From: Rhypophila decipiens
Taxonomy: Eukaryota > Ascomycota > Sordariomycetes > Sordariales > Naviculisporaceae
Reading direction: 5' to 3'
NCBI GenBank assembly: GCA_033297075.1
Contig: MU858078.1
Span: forward strand, 186,001 to 250,000
Length of the DNA stretch: 64,000 bases
In this document: piece by piece, positions 1 through 10,522 of the stretch
Numbering within the stretch: position 1 is the stretch's first letter
Layout: every line of letters starts with the position of its first letter
Notes under the pieces: model-generated
Databases searched by the model: none
What the model was told of the DNA's origin: nothing
What the model saw: the letters and a program-made list of their open reading frames with translations, nothing else
Made by a program: the position numbers and the translations under genes

Positions 1-439
1 TCAAGTCCTTTAGGTCCTCGTCTGACTTGAAATTGGCGCAATAACCCGTATGGGCCAAGATGGCATGCAGAATTGTTAAATTGCTTGAATTGAAGAACCT
101 GTTTATTTGAATGAATAAAAGACTGGGCGACATGAAGCTATTCCCCGTGTTCGACGACGACTCAGCGGGAAAGATGCTTCAGGGTTAGGGTTATACGTGG
201 GCGGGGGCTTGTTCTCGCTGGTGATGGACGTCACACTGACGTCATAGAGACCAGCCATATTTCCACTCCGCAACACATATCTTGGCCTGTGATCTTCATC
301 TATACACCTCATGAACAGTTCCTTAAGATACCTAACGTCCAGTACATCCAAAACTACAAGCATTCACAGCAGTATACTATCGCACAAAGCACCACCAGCC
401 ATCAATCTCAACCCATCAACCAGCAAACTCATCTCCAAA
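1..439. other. left-edge non-coding stretch upstream of the DJ-1 gene
   Basis: I see no supportable gene here. It holds a two-unit telomere-like sequence (GGGTTAGGGTTA at 182-193) and the 5' flank of the following gene. An ATG at 311 is in frame with the DJ-1 gene start at 440, but the 43 residues between them are Ser/Thr/Lys-rich and unlike the family, so I treat them as leader. Confidence 0.5.
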
Positions 440-1204
440 ATGGCCTCCAAAAAAGTCCTCATTATAATGTCCGACGCGGCCTCCTTCCCGCTCTACAAAC
501 CCGGCACCGCCCAAGCCGAAACAATCAAGCAACAGCCATCCGGCTATTTCCTCATGGAACTTGCGAAACCCCTCACCCGCCTGCTAGAAGAGGGCTACGA
601 AGTAACGTTCGCCTCTCCCACAGGCAAGGAACCGACCCCCGACCCGCTCAGCCTCAGTCTCGCGGCCTTTGCCGGCAACTTTTACGAACGCAAGCGCGAG
701 CTCGACCTGATCGAGCGGATGAAGCGCGAGAACGGCTTCTCTTCGCCCAAGAAGTTTTCCGACATCAGCGACGACGAGCTCAAGACTTTTGCGGGCGTTT
801 TTATTCCCGGCGGACACGCCCCGCTTACGGATCTGGGGGATAATGCCGAGCTGGGCCGGATCTTGAATCACTTTCACAAGGAGCAGAAGCCGACGGCCGC
901 GTTGTGTCATGGTCCGTATGCGTTCTTGTCGACCAAGCTGGCGGGGGAGAAAGGGTTTGCGTACAAGGGGTACAAGCTCACTAGCTGGTCTGATGCGGAG
1001 GAAAAGTTTATGGAGACGGCTGTTTTTGGGGGCGAGGTGAAGAAGGTTGAGGCTAGCTTGAGGGAGGAGGGCGCGGAGATGGTGGAGGGTGTCAAGACGG
1101 CTTTGGGGTGGATCACGGAGGATCGGGAGGTGGTTACGGGGGATAATCCCATGTCTGCTGATTCGCTGGGGAAGAGGTTTATTGAGAAGATGAAGGGCGA
1201 GTAA
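440..1204 (+). CDS. DJ-1/PfpI family protein, Hsp31 / glyoxalase III-like
   Basis: Single-exon gene for a 254-aa protein. The start at 440 (MASKKVLII) is preferred because the family begins directly with the first beta strand; an in-frame ATG at 311 would add a low-complexity leader. Visible motifs are the GGHAPLTDL loop (residues 124-132) and the nucleophile elbow AALCHGP, which places the catalytic Cys at 156 followed by His157. Family members of this Hsp31 type act as cytosolic chaperones and cofactor-free methylglyoxal (glyoxalase III) or deglycase enzymes in stress protection; which activity this one has is inference. The length is close to the usual 230-250 aa. There is no signal peptide. 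The next gene, an MFS transporter, is on the same strand after about 340 bp, with no obvious functional link. Confidence 0.88.
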   Translation: MASKKVLIIMSDAASFPLYKPGTAQAETIKQQPSGYFLMELAKPLTRLLEEGYEVTFASPTGKEPTPDPLSLSLAAFAGNFYERKRELDLIERMKRENGFSSPKKFSDISDDELKTFAGVFIPGGHAPLTDLGDNAELGRILNHFHKEQKPTAALCHGPYAFLSTKLAGEKGFAYKGYKLTSWSDAEEKFMETAVFGGEVKKVEASLREEGAEMVEGVKTALGWITEDREVVTGDNPMSADSLGKRFIEKMKGE

Positions 1205-1543
1205 ACTGGCTTGTATAATAGTTGTGAATGCTTGTTTTGCTGGTACAGAGAGCTGTCGCGGGCGACATTGTTCAGTTTTCGAGAATAATTCCAAGTTTAC
1301 GGCCGCAGATACCTAACCCGCGGGTTTTATTTGGCTCTTTCACCATTTGTGGGCAGAGAGGCTTGATGGCGTAGTTGGCCCACAAACTCTAAATCGACAC
1401 GCAAAGTTAGTTCTGGTTTCAGCCTGCTCAATCATGCTATGAGATGACTCATTTTCTGTATTCCTCTTCTCTTTTGTCACAGTGTGATAACGAACCTATC
1501 CCTTTCAAGACACCCGTTGAGAACCATTAGCAACAGAGAAAGG
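1205..1543. other. intergenic, nothing recognised
   Basis: Presumed 3' flank of the DJ-1 gene and promoter of the MFS gene. No ORF, repeat or RNA gene is supported. Confidence 0.5.
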
Positions 1544-3134
1544 ATGGTATCAGAATGGGTATCCCGTTGGACAAAGTCTAAAAACTGTGCCAATGGCGAC
1601 AGTGAAGAAAACAACACCTCATCATCACCGACAGTGACTGAGAGTGAGCTTCGCGGCAACTCTTTGGCCTCTTTCCAAGTGGACGACTCGGGGGTGGTAC
1701 CTGAACCTGCTATTCCAGGGCCTGTACCAGTTCTTCAGAATGCCACGACCAGAACCGAGCCATCAGGTATTAGAGCATTTGGAATCTGGTTATCCATCGT
1801 TTGCGGCATCTTGTGCCCTTTTCTGGATGAAGGCATTATTGCGACGGCTATTCCCCAGATTACGGATGATTTCGGGTCGATCAGTCATATCAGAGTAAGT
1901 AGGTACTTGCCTTGTGCACATGATTATGAAATGGCTAATAAAGTATTACGATAGTGGTACGGATCGGCATATCTAATGACCATGTCCGCCTTCCAGCTCG
2001 TCTTTGGCAGATTATATAGGCGCCATGGGAACCGTCTACGGGCCGTCGGCTGTTCTTGGCCCCATCATTGGCGGCGTTATTACCAACAGTTCTTTGACTT
2101 GGCGGTGGTGCTTCTATATCAACCTCCCGCTTTCCATTCCGCCTGTTGTTGCTGTTGTGTTTTTTATTCACACTCCGCCGACGCAGGAGTCAGGGGAGTC
2201 TTGGCTTTCCAAGCTAAAGAAGCTGGATTACCTGGGGATAATCCTTCTCATCCCGGGAATATCCTGCTTCGTGATTGCCTTGGAGTTTGGCAGTTCATCG
2301 CATGGCTGGAATGCGGTTAGCACCATTGGCCTATTTGTTGCCTCTGGGGTCTTGACCATCTCTTTTGCGGCATCGCAAGCTTGGATGGGAGACAAGGTAC
2401 TGCTGCCGCCGCGTATCGTGACCAACAGGACGATCTGGTCTTGTTCGGTTTTTACCGTTCTCCTCGAGAGCGCCTTTCTTGTCCTGGTCTATTACCTGCC
2501 TTCTTGGTTTCAGGTTATTCAAGAGGCTTCGCCTAGCGAAGCAGGGATCCGGTACCTTGCGCTTTGCGTACCGTTTGCTATTGCCATTCTGGGAAGTGGA
2601 TGGTTAGTCTCTAAATTCGGCTACGTCCTGCCGTTCATGTTGATTGGAATGTTACTGGTTTCTTTGGCGGGAGGGCTTCTGTCGACGCTCAAGCCTGATT
2701 CTGGCGCGATATTGTGGGTTACGTTCCAGATGATTGCGGGTATTGGGATCGGAACCTCAACGGAGCAACCGGCCATAGCTGTACAGGCTTTGGTGGAGGA
2801 ACCGGATGCGCCGTTGGGAATCGCTGCTGTTTTGTTTTGTCAGAATCTGGGCCCCACGGTTGCGCTGAGTATCGCCAACTCGATCCTCATGACAGGTCTG
2901 ACTAGGGATATCCCTCGGGTCTTTCCTGGACTTGATGCCAAGACTATTTTTGCGTCGGGGGCCACGGAGCTTAGGAACTTGGTGCCGGTTGAGGATGTCC
3001 CTGTCCTTGTCGAGATATATAATCAGTCGTTGACGAGGGTGTTTGTTCTTGCTGCCGCTTTTGCGGCGGGGAGTGCTGTTGGGGTTTTGGGGTTTGGGTG
3101 GACGAGAATTACCCATGATGAGCCGGAGCAGTAG
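1544..3134 (+). pseudogene. DHA14-type MFS drug/toxin efflux transporter with an internal deletion and frame change
   Basis: The first in-frame ATG is 1544 (MVSEWVSRW). Exon 1 is 1544-1894, a 60-nt intron (GTAAGT...GATAG) is 1895-1954, and coding resumes at 1955 with WYGSAYLMTMSAFQLVFGR, the family's second-helix signature. The first-helix motif LDEGIIATAIPQITDDF is also present. At about 2006-2018 the reading frame switches and the sequence jumps to YIGAMGTVYGPSAVLGPIIGG, the family's fifth-helix region, then stays open to the stop at 3134 through the remaining helices. In complete DHA14 transporters roughly 60-65 residues (two helices and the GRAIAG motif) lie between these blocks. Here they are absent and the two sides are out of frame, and I find no intron that would join them. 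A functional 14-helix pump is therefore unlikely from this allele. An assembly error is the main alternative. Confidence 0.65.
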
Positions 3135-4519
3135 GGGCGGTCAGGACAGTTAGCTGAAGACTTGTAGATTGGCTTGCTGAACCAGACGATGGACGTGGCT
3201 TGATTCTTTCTGTAAAGTTTTCATTCATATTGGGAATAACATTTTTATAATGTAATGAAGGAGTCGTTAGGATCGGGCTTATTTTTTCCTCTCCTGCTTG
3301 TCTTTGATTCTCCTCTTCATACATGATTTTCTTTGTTGAAAAGGTCATCTGAGATCAGGGTTCCGAACAAGCCAAGGTTTTGGAAGCTAAGGCAAATCAA
3401 CTGAATACAATCTAACCTAAAGAGGCCGAAAATACTGTCAAGCTAATTCAATGCAGCTGTAGCACTTGACTTGGACTACTTGGATTACTTGAACTGGTGG
3501 AATCCCCATATATAACCCTAACCCTGTACTAACTCTTACCTCCTAAAACTGAGAATAGCTTCATTTTTCAACTGTTTGTCTGGCCATTCAAGTTCCTCAA
3601 GTAGTTCAATTCAATTAAATTGAACTATTTCTCAAGTCAATTTGGCCTATATTAGTTCAATTTAAGCCAAAAGGGTGTTCAAATTGTCTTGACTTAGCTT
3701 CTTCGGAACTCTGTCTGAGATGATTGTCGATTATCATGAGTTTGGACTTCTCCAGCAACAATGTTATTTGGTGCTTGTTGCTCAGTGATTACATCAACGT
3801 CATGAGATCATCCGTGTTAGACCCTGCCTTTACATCGGACTTTGCTTTCCTGCCATTCCTTGTCAAGCTGTCTTGGACCAGAAAGGGCAATCGGGATGTT
3901 TCCAATCAGGGGTTCGGCAGCTGACAGCGGCTGCCAGGCCCCGTCGACCAACACGCCCAGCCGCCTTCCTTCATCGGGTCATTACGCAACACTCTCAGTC
4001 CGGTCCATGGACCGGGGTGGAGCGTTCCATTCCGGCATGCAGCTCCCCGAGAGACCTCACCAATCTCGCAGGATGGCCTTATCTACACTTTGTTCACCGA
4101 CCAAACGTCCAGCGTCCCCGGTGAATGATAGGCACCGGTTTCGCCACCCGATAGGACAGCTGCGTCTCCCCAAATTCCATGTTGCACCAGTGATAGATAG
4201 GTGAGGTGACCCCTGCAAATAAATTATGGCTGTTGTGCGTCTCTACTATCGACAACCATGTCATCATTCCTTCCCAGGTCTTTGTCTGCCGACATTTGCT
4301 TCAGTCTCATCCCTTGCCCTGACACGAACCCGAACCCGATGCATCGACCAGCTGCCCGATATTCCAATGCCGCCAAGCCAAGTCCCTCCTCTTCGTCGAG
4401 CATTCTCAACGGGTTCCCAGACCCGGATGCTGCCGAAGCAGAGACCTTGTTTGTCGTCATACGTTAGCATCGTCAATCTGTCGAATACGCTCACAAAAAC
4501 ATCCCATCGGAATCTCAGC
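3135..4519. other. intergenic between the MFS and reductase genes
   Basis: No supportable gene. It holds a second telomere-like dimer (TAACCCTAACCC at 3513-3524) and an AT-richer stretch at about 3.36-3.72 kb with repeated TCAA/TTGAA words. The last 294 bases are open in frame with the downstream reductase from an ATG at 4226 (see that entry). Confidence 0.5.
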
Positions 4520-5725
4520 ATGGGCTCCCTGGCTGAGTCACCCAAGGCCAACGTCCTCATCGTAGGATCCGGCGGGGTCGGCACAATGGCTGCTTACTCC
4601 CTCGAGAAGGGCGGCAAAGCACGGGTGACGGCCGTGTTGCGATCCAACTTCGCAGCTGTAGAGAAGAACGGGTTCCAGATCAACTCGTTAGATCATGGAA
4701 ATATCCAAGGATGGAGGCCAAGCGAGAGTGAGTCTTTGAAACGTCCTGTTTCCGTGTGTCGGGTTTCCAGTGTCCCAGACTAACACCCTCAAAGTCATGA
4801 ACAGTATTCCCGATGTATCCAAACAGCACAACATTAGACCCTACGATTATGTCGTAGTGACCACCAAGAACATTGCCGACGTCAGTCCCGGGGTATCCGA
4901 GATCATTGCACCAGCCATCTCGCCAGGCCACACCACCATAGCACTTGTGCAGAACGGACTCAATATCGAGCGCCGTGTGATCGAGGCGTTCCCTTCGAAT
5001 CCAGTCATCTCGGGTGTCTCCTTCATTGGAGCTACCGAAGGTCCCAAAGGCACCATCAAGCACGACGACCATGACGTCCTGATAGTCGGCGCCTTCAAGA
5101 ACCCCAATATCTCGCCCGACGTGTCTGAGACTTCAGCCAAGCGGTTTGTGGAACTCTACGGTAGCTGTGCCGGAATCGACTGCATGTACGAGCCCGACGT
5201 CAAATTCACGCGGTGGCGGAAGCTGCTGTACAATTCGTCATACAACACGGTGGCCACAATCTTGCATATGGATACTTCCCGGATGCGAGTCTCGGAGCAT
5301 ATAATCGACGACCTCATCAGGCCCATCATGATGGAGATCCGGGCAGCAGCTGCGGCAGCAGGGGTCAATCTGCCGCTTGAGTTGATTGACAAGATGATCT
5401 TTGCGGATACCTTTGAAGCGTTCTTCAAGCCGAGCATGCTCCAGGACATCGAAAGGGTAAGCCCAATCCCCTGAATTCTCATGCGGTGATGCTTGTGACT
5501 GACCACAAAATCCAGGGAAATTACATCGAGTTTGAGAACATTGTGGGCGAGCCCCTTCGCGAAGCCGAGAGATTGGGCGTTCCAGCTCCAACGCTACGTG
5601 TGGTGTATGGTATGCTAAGAGGCATTCAGTGGAAAGTTAGAGAAGCAAAGGGTCTCGTTAAAGTTCCTACGAGTCCTGGGGGTCTGAAATATGGCGGCGC
5701 CAACGTCAAAAGAAATGTGACGTAA
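4520..5725 (+). CDS. ketopantoate reductase-family (2-dehydropantoate 2-reductase, PanE/ApbA) oxidoreductase
   Basis: Three exons, 4520-4727, 4795-5456 and 5516-5725, give 359 aa. The introns are 67 nt (GTGAGT...AAAG) and 59 nt (GTAAGC...CCAG), and both junctions keep frame. An N-terminal Rossmann fold carries the NADPH motif VGSGGVG (15-21). VQNGLN (121-126) and the helical C-domain segment WRKLLYNSSYN (210-220) match the substrate-site region of the family, and EFENIVGEP (295-303) is the conserved C-terminal block. The family reduces ketopantoate to pantoate for CoA biosynthesis, but fungi carry several paralogues of unknown substrate, so the exact role is uncertain. An in-frame ATG at 4226 would add 98 residues, including RRAFST, which resembles a mitochondrial presequence cleavage site; the shorter start fits the family better. 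Confidence 0.85.
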
Positions 5726-5929
5726 TGGAAAAGTTGACATCACTTGACATTATGTGTAGATGTAAATAGAGGGCTGACGCCGGATTTAGATGGATATGAG
5801 ATTGAGAAGCTGGAGCTGAGCCGAAGACACAAACTAAGCTCTTGATGCCCATGTGCAAATATGGCTACTTGGAGGATTCATGGTAGAAGATAATGAAACG
5901 TCAAAATAGACTTTTTCGAGCTATCGCGG

Positions 5930-7591
5930 CTAGGGCAAGTGATTCTCAGATGCCCCCCACGTCTTGAGATACGAGTCGGCACCTCTGAACAGCTCATCAA
6001 CCACGGACTGGCCGCCGACAACCCGAATATCCTCGATCCAGTCAGGCACAAGACCATAATGCGCCGCCCCATCGGTAGGGAAGTCCCAAGTCTTCTGTCC
6101 AGTCGTCACCCGATCAATGGTCGACCCCCCGTCAACACTCGTAAACGGATAAGTCACCACCGGCGACGAGTTCCTTGGGGCCGGCCAGCTCCCCAGACCA
6201 TTCATATCCGTACCAAACCCATAGCCAACGTCATATTGTGCCCGCAGTTCCGCCGTCTTTGCGGCCTCGGCAATGAAATCCTCTGACCCATGCATATACT
6301 GCGCAATAAACCCGCCTAGCTGGTAGAGCCGTCCCGTCCATTCCAGATCCATCCAGCTATGCGACGAAATCACACCCGGATACTTCTCCGCCTGCAGGAT
6401 ATCAAGCACCCTCCCAGTGGCCTTGACACTCATGTGATCAATCTCGACCATCATCTTTCGTTTAATCATCCCCCGGAGAGCGTACTCGCCCAGGGTGGTC
6501 AGTCCACGAACATTACACTGCGGTGATCCCTCCACCGCCGCCGTGGTATAATCAGGCATCTTGACGCCCTTTGGCAGTCCCAGTTTCGCCACAAGCTCCT
6601 GCTTCTGCTGGGCCGACACCGGAGAGATGGGATTATCCGCCTGAGCACCCGTACACTTCTCCGTAGTCCAAAAAGTCCCCGTGGACAAGAACTGACCCGC
6701 GTTGATAGCAGCCCCCGTAGTCCCCTCGTCAAACCTCACCCCGCAGAGTGCGTTATCGAATTTGTGACAGAGGAACATACTCCGCACCCCTAAACCATAT
6801 AGCTCATCCAAGCCCTTGTCAATTTGCGAGGTAGAACACTGGGGGAGATCCAAGAACTGTTTACACCCAAACGGCTCCGACATTTCCACCCCCAGCACGA
6901 CCGCTAGTTTCCCTTGCGCAATAATGTCTTTTGCTTGTGTAGCGGATTTGACAATCCTGAAAAAGCCTTTCCCAGTTCCACCAAAGATACCGTCAATGTA
7001 GGCTTCCATCTCGTAGATTTTGGAGGCTTGATAGCGGATACTTGACATCTCATTACACCCGGGCCCAACAGCAGGGTCTTTGAACGGGTAGATGGAGCAA
7101 ATCACCCCGTTGGCGACAAGATTCGCCACCATGACCCGGAGCCCTGCTCGCCAGGAGCGCTCGATCCAGGCGTAGTAGTTCTGCTGGTGGGTCTGGGAGT
7201 CGTATGCTGGCCAGGAGGCAAAAGTCGGCCAGCCGACGGGGTCGTGGATGCCGTCGCCGCCTTTGGTGAGAAAGTCGAACAAGGCTAGCGAGCCGTTGGG
7301 GTAGTGCTCTGGGCAGTCTTTTAGGGCGGTTGAGATACCACCGGATGTGGAGAAAGGCTGCCCGCAGAGGAGACGCCCGCCAAAGGCCCATGACGAGGTT
7401 GGGTGGTTGTGTGCGTCGATGAAGCCCTTTATGGGGGAGGCGGCTTGGTTGGAGTTTAGGAAGGGAGGGCCGGTTACGTTGATGAATGAATCGGGGGTTG
7501 GTCGGGAGGGGGGGTCCCACCAGTTTGCGGTCGGGGCTGCTGAGCTGAAGGTGAGAAAGAGAAGCAAGATGGGGATGACGGAAGGCGCCAT
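5930..7591 (-). CDS. secreted M19-like (membrane dipeptidase-like) metallohydrolase
   Basis: Single exon, 553 aa. I chose the ATG at 7591 because it is followed at once by a signal peptide (MAPSVIPILLLFLTFSSAAP); a 43-codon upstream extension would bury that signal. The amidohydrolase-type metal site is visible: IDAHNHP (58-64; His61, His63), LGVEMSEP with a candidate bridging Glu236, VEIDHMS (His386), VISSHSW (His411) and GTDMNG (Asp462). This layout matches peptidase M19, zinc dipeptidases that cleave dipeptides. The protein is well over 100 residues longer than classical M19 enzymes and belongs to a divergent secreted branch whose substrate I cannot name. Several Cys residues after the signal suggest disulfides. 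It ends about 200 bp from the reductase gene on the opposite strand (convergent). Confidence 0.82.
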   Translation of the reverse strand: MAPSVIPILLLFLTFSSAAPTANWWDPPSRPTPDSFINVTGPPFLNSNQAASPIKGFIDAHNHPTSSWAFGGRLLCGQPFSTSGGISTALKDCPEHYPNGSLALFDFLTKGGDGIHDPVGWPTFASWPAYDSQTHQQNYYAWIERSWRAGLRVMVANLVANGVICSIYPFKDPAVGPGCNEMSSIRYQASKIYEMEAYIDGIFGGTGKGFFRIVKSATQAKDIIAQGKLAVVLGVEMSEPFGCKQFLDLPQCSTSQIDKGLDELYGLGVRSMFLCHKFDNALCGVRFDEGTTGAAINAGQFLSTGTFWTTEKCTGAQADNPISPVSAQQKQELVAKLGLPKGVKMPDYTTAAVEGSPQCNVRGLTTLGEYALRGMIKRKMMVEIDHMSVKATGRVLDILQAEKYPGVISSHSWMDLEWTGRLYQLGGFIAQYMHGSEDFIAEAAKTAELRAQYDVGYGFGTDMNGLGSWPAPRNSSPVVTYPFTSVDGGSTIDRVTTGQKTWDFPTDGAAHYGLVPDWIEDIRVVGGQSVVDELFRGADSYLKTWGASENHLP

Positions 7592-9389
7592 GGTGATGTT
7601 GGGATGTGACGATGCAGAGGAAGGAGGAAGTGATGTTGTGATGGTCAAGTAAGACGATGCCCGCGACTTCAACGACGAGGGACTGGTCTCATGCTGATAT
7701 GTCTGGATGAACAAGAGCAATGAAGATAGCTAAGCCCTTGAGCTAATGATATGGTCACCTTTTCTCGCTGGTAAAGGGCCAAAAGTTCCGATTACCCCAA
7801 CCCATCGCTCCGGCTGTGAGACAGCGGAATTATCGAGGAAGGTGACACAAGATTTCATTGTTCCGACGTTCATGGTTGAGTGGTCGTTCTCAGGCAATGA
7901 CCGGTCAGGAAATGGACGATCAGTGCCGTTTTGGGGAGGCTTACAGCAATTTAACAAGGGTTTTAACGCCAACCAGTGGCACCACAAGTCTCGAACCAGC
8001 TGTCGACTTTTGATTTCACGAAAAAGTTCAGCTCTGACGAATGTGGCTGCCTATAATACGGCGCAGAGAGTAGCATGAACCAAACAAGCCATTCCTTCCA
8101 AGCATTCCCATGTCATATTCAATTCGGGGCTAAGACTTTGCCGTAGTTGAGAACTCGAGTTTCTGCGGTGAGTGGTGGCATCGGAATCGGGATTAGAGAA
8201 GCTACGGCCCGGGCTGATGGTGTGTGGGTGGTGGTATTCCATGCAGGCAGATGTCATAGGCCAGCCATTTCAGGTACCGGACGGCACGACACGATTCGAT
8301 ACCATACTTGTAGGCTGGGTCGAGCTGAGAAAAACAGGAAATTACCTGCCTTTCTTTACGAGTACAACGCTGATTCGGGGGGGGGGGGGGGCACCAGTGA
8401 TGAAGAAAATTCCTTTTGATAGCTGGCGTGCTACCCAGCTTCTTTGTAAGTCGGGACAGCTGCGTAGGAATTACTACGCTGTATCTTGTTTTCTATTCAA
8501 CAATAACATGAGAAAAGTAAATGGATAACTAGGCCCGGATAAAGATGCCTTTTGGGACGTTTCTGCATGGCAGGTTGAAAGAAGCTGAGAGCAGCTTCCC
8601 GGAACTCATAAGCATCTCCTACAATCGGGTTTTTGCATCTCTCATGATTTTGAGCCTCTCGATTCCAGAATTTGACCCCGGAAACGCGTGACGCCAAGTG
8701 AGATCCCAGCCTGTCATGGACAATCATGAACCGCCATTCTGGTACACAGCGGTGTCGGAATTCTGGTGACCAATCATTTCTTAACCTTGAACACGCCAGC
8801 ATTTCGCCCACTATCTTGCACTTGACAAACCTTGACCATAAGGAGCACCTCAGGTAGCAAATTCTTCTGTACGGAAGGGATGCGATGTCAGCTGTGTGGC
8901 AGATGCTAGAACACCCCAGGGCAAGCAAGAGAAAGACAGGTGCCCCCAGGTGCTAGTCCTGGCACCACCTGGTCTCAGTGTCTCTTATTTTGGACCCTGT
9001 TCTTTGTGTATTACATGATATAGAGTGGAAAGACTCCGGTCAGTTCACAAAAGCAGATTGTATCAGGGCGAGCATCGTGATGCTGGCCTCATCTTAAAGT
9101 CCAGGCAGGGCACACATTTACCTGAAAGGGCATTTGATGTTTGGTGACGTAGAGCGGTGTCCTCAACGGTCAACCCGTTTCTCATCCTCTAGGGGCTTGA
9201 ACTCTAAATGTCGAGGTTCACTTCACTTTCATGGTTGTGCTTAAGCTTTCTTGAACGGAAGAGCAAGCAAATGCTCGACTTCCCGTCTCTCTGCCTGCGG
9301 CGGCGGTCGGTTTCAACATCGTCGGTGGGGGAGGGGGGGAGGGCTGGAGAAAAAAAGAAAAAGAAGACTTGGAGAAATCCAAGGTTAAG
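7592..9389. other. intergenic, no gene seen; contains a G15 homopolymer
   Basis: No supportable ORF on either strand. The only notable feature is an uninterrupted run of 15 G at 8377-8391. The first part is presumably the promoter of the minus-strand hydrolase. Confidence 0.5.
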
Positions 9390-9391
9390 CC

Positions 9392-9631
9392 GACCCAGTG
9401 GTTGGATTTGTCTTGTCCTTCCGGGTCTTCATAACGTACAAGCCAGGCTCGTAGAACCAGTATGATATAGCTCCAAGTCGTTACTGGATAATGAGCCTTG
9501 GTCACATCGGTCTTGATCGGTGTGCCAAACTTATTGTCTAGTGACGACTTGGAAGCTGTGTCATACTGGCCCTGCGAGCCTGGCTTGTGCGTCACGAAGA
9601 TCTGGAATGATGAGACGAATTCAACTGGGTC
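9392..9631. repeat. foldback (inverted-repeat) unit 1
   Basis: About 240 bp whose two halves are near reverse complements: it opens with GACCCAG and closes with CTGGGTC. The arm word CAAGCCAGGCTCGTAGAACC near the left is answered by a GAGCCTGGCTTG block at about 9578-9590. Arms extend about 100 bp with scattered mismatches, so a single strand could fold into one long hairpin. It carries no ORF of its own. It looks like a MITE/foldback-type element. Confidence 0.75.
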
Positions 9632-9659
9632 TAGTCCTCGGCAAGACATTAAAATGCCG

Positions 9660-9898
9660 GCCCAGTGGTTGGATTCGTCTTCTCATTCCAGATCTTGGTT
9701 ACCCATAAGCCAGGCTCGTAGAACCAATATGACACAGCTCCAAGTCGTTATTGGATAATGAGATTGGTTACATCGGTCTTGATCGTTTGTGCCAAACTTA
9801 TTGTCTAGTGACGACTTGGAAGCTGTGTCATATTGGCCCTGCGAGCCTGGCTTGTGGGTACCGAAGATCTGGAATGAGGAGACGAATTCAACTGGGTC
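9660..9898. repeat. foldback (inverted-repeat) unit 2, tandem copy of unit 1
   Basis: A second copy of the preceding unit in the same orientation, about 267 bp downstream. It repeats the CCCAGTGGTTGGATT opening, the same central CAAACTTATTGTCTAGTGAC block and the same ACGAATTCAACTGGGTCT closing block. It differs by scattered substitutions, so the duplication is not recent. The two units are separated by the linker word found repeatedly in this block. Confidence 0.75.
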
Positions 9899-10378
9899 TG
9901 TCCTAGACAAGACATTAAAGGGCCGACCTCCGATGGCTCCTGCCTCTGGGATGGAGCCCCAGTCATACTTCTACCGCCTTGATCAAGTGATCAAGCGGCT
10001 AGAGTTTAACTGTCCGGAGGTCTATCCTCGGCAAGACATTAAAAGGCCGGCCTCCAGGTCAAACTTGTGCTGCTGTGATGAAGTCATCACAACGGCACAG
10101 TTTAACGTGGAGGTCTGTCCTCGGAAAGACATTAACAGGCCGGCCTCTATTGAATACCACGTAGGAGATGCCTTCAAAATAGAGTTATTAATACTTATAA
10201 AATACCCTGACGAGGCATGCAAGCTACCACCTCGTAAGGAAAGCAATGCTTCACTCAAAACAAACACTCAAAAAGCCAACTTTTATGGGGGCAAGCCCCT
10301 AAACCCCCAGTCTTTTGGGGGCAAGTCCCCAAGCCCCCGGCGAAATACTGTTGATGAAGTCATCGTCGTTGTTGGCTA
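9899..10378. repeat. chain of short hairpins and GGCCGGCC-linked linkers
   Basis: Contains three copies of the linker GTCCTCGGCAAGACATTAAA or close variants (9900-9919, about 10024-10043, 10117-10136). Each is followed by GGCCG-type sequence, twice as exact GGCCGGCC. A 63-bp hairpin lies at 10051-10113 (arms start CCTCCAGGTC and end TTTAACGTGGAGG, loop at the palindrome GTGATGAAGTCATCAC), and a shorter palindrome around 9974-9998 (CCGCCTTGATCA / TGATCAAGCGG). An open frame spans part of it but has no protein-like features. Confidence 0.6.
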
Positions 10379-10522
10379 TGTGAGGATCGTATAGAGGAAC
10401 AACCACCCTATACACCCTCATACGTACTATACATACCATTTACTTGATTGGATCTTCCAATCAAGTCTAGTTGCTCTTTTGGGCTATGTTACGTAGTGGT
10501 GTGGTATGTCACGATCGTTACA
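10379..10522 (-). mobile_element. 144-bp LTR-like sequence, reverse orientation
   Basis: Reverse complement of the LTR at 11316-11459, with 2 mismatches by my alignment over 144 bp. On the minus strand it starts TGTAACGATC and ends CCTCACA, the TG...CA termini of LTRs. The 5-bp flanks (GGCTA and CCAGT) do not match, so no target duplication survives here. It is followed directly by a GGCCAAATACGGAAAA block that recurs at about 11581, downstream of the other LTR. Confidence 0.75.

Noticed and set aside
584..1294. 236-codon minus-strand open frame over the DJ-1 gene
   Set aside because: Antisense shadow of a clearly recognised gene; no motifs of its own.
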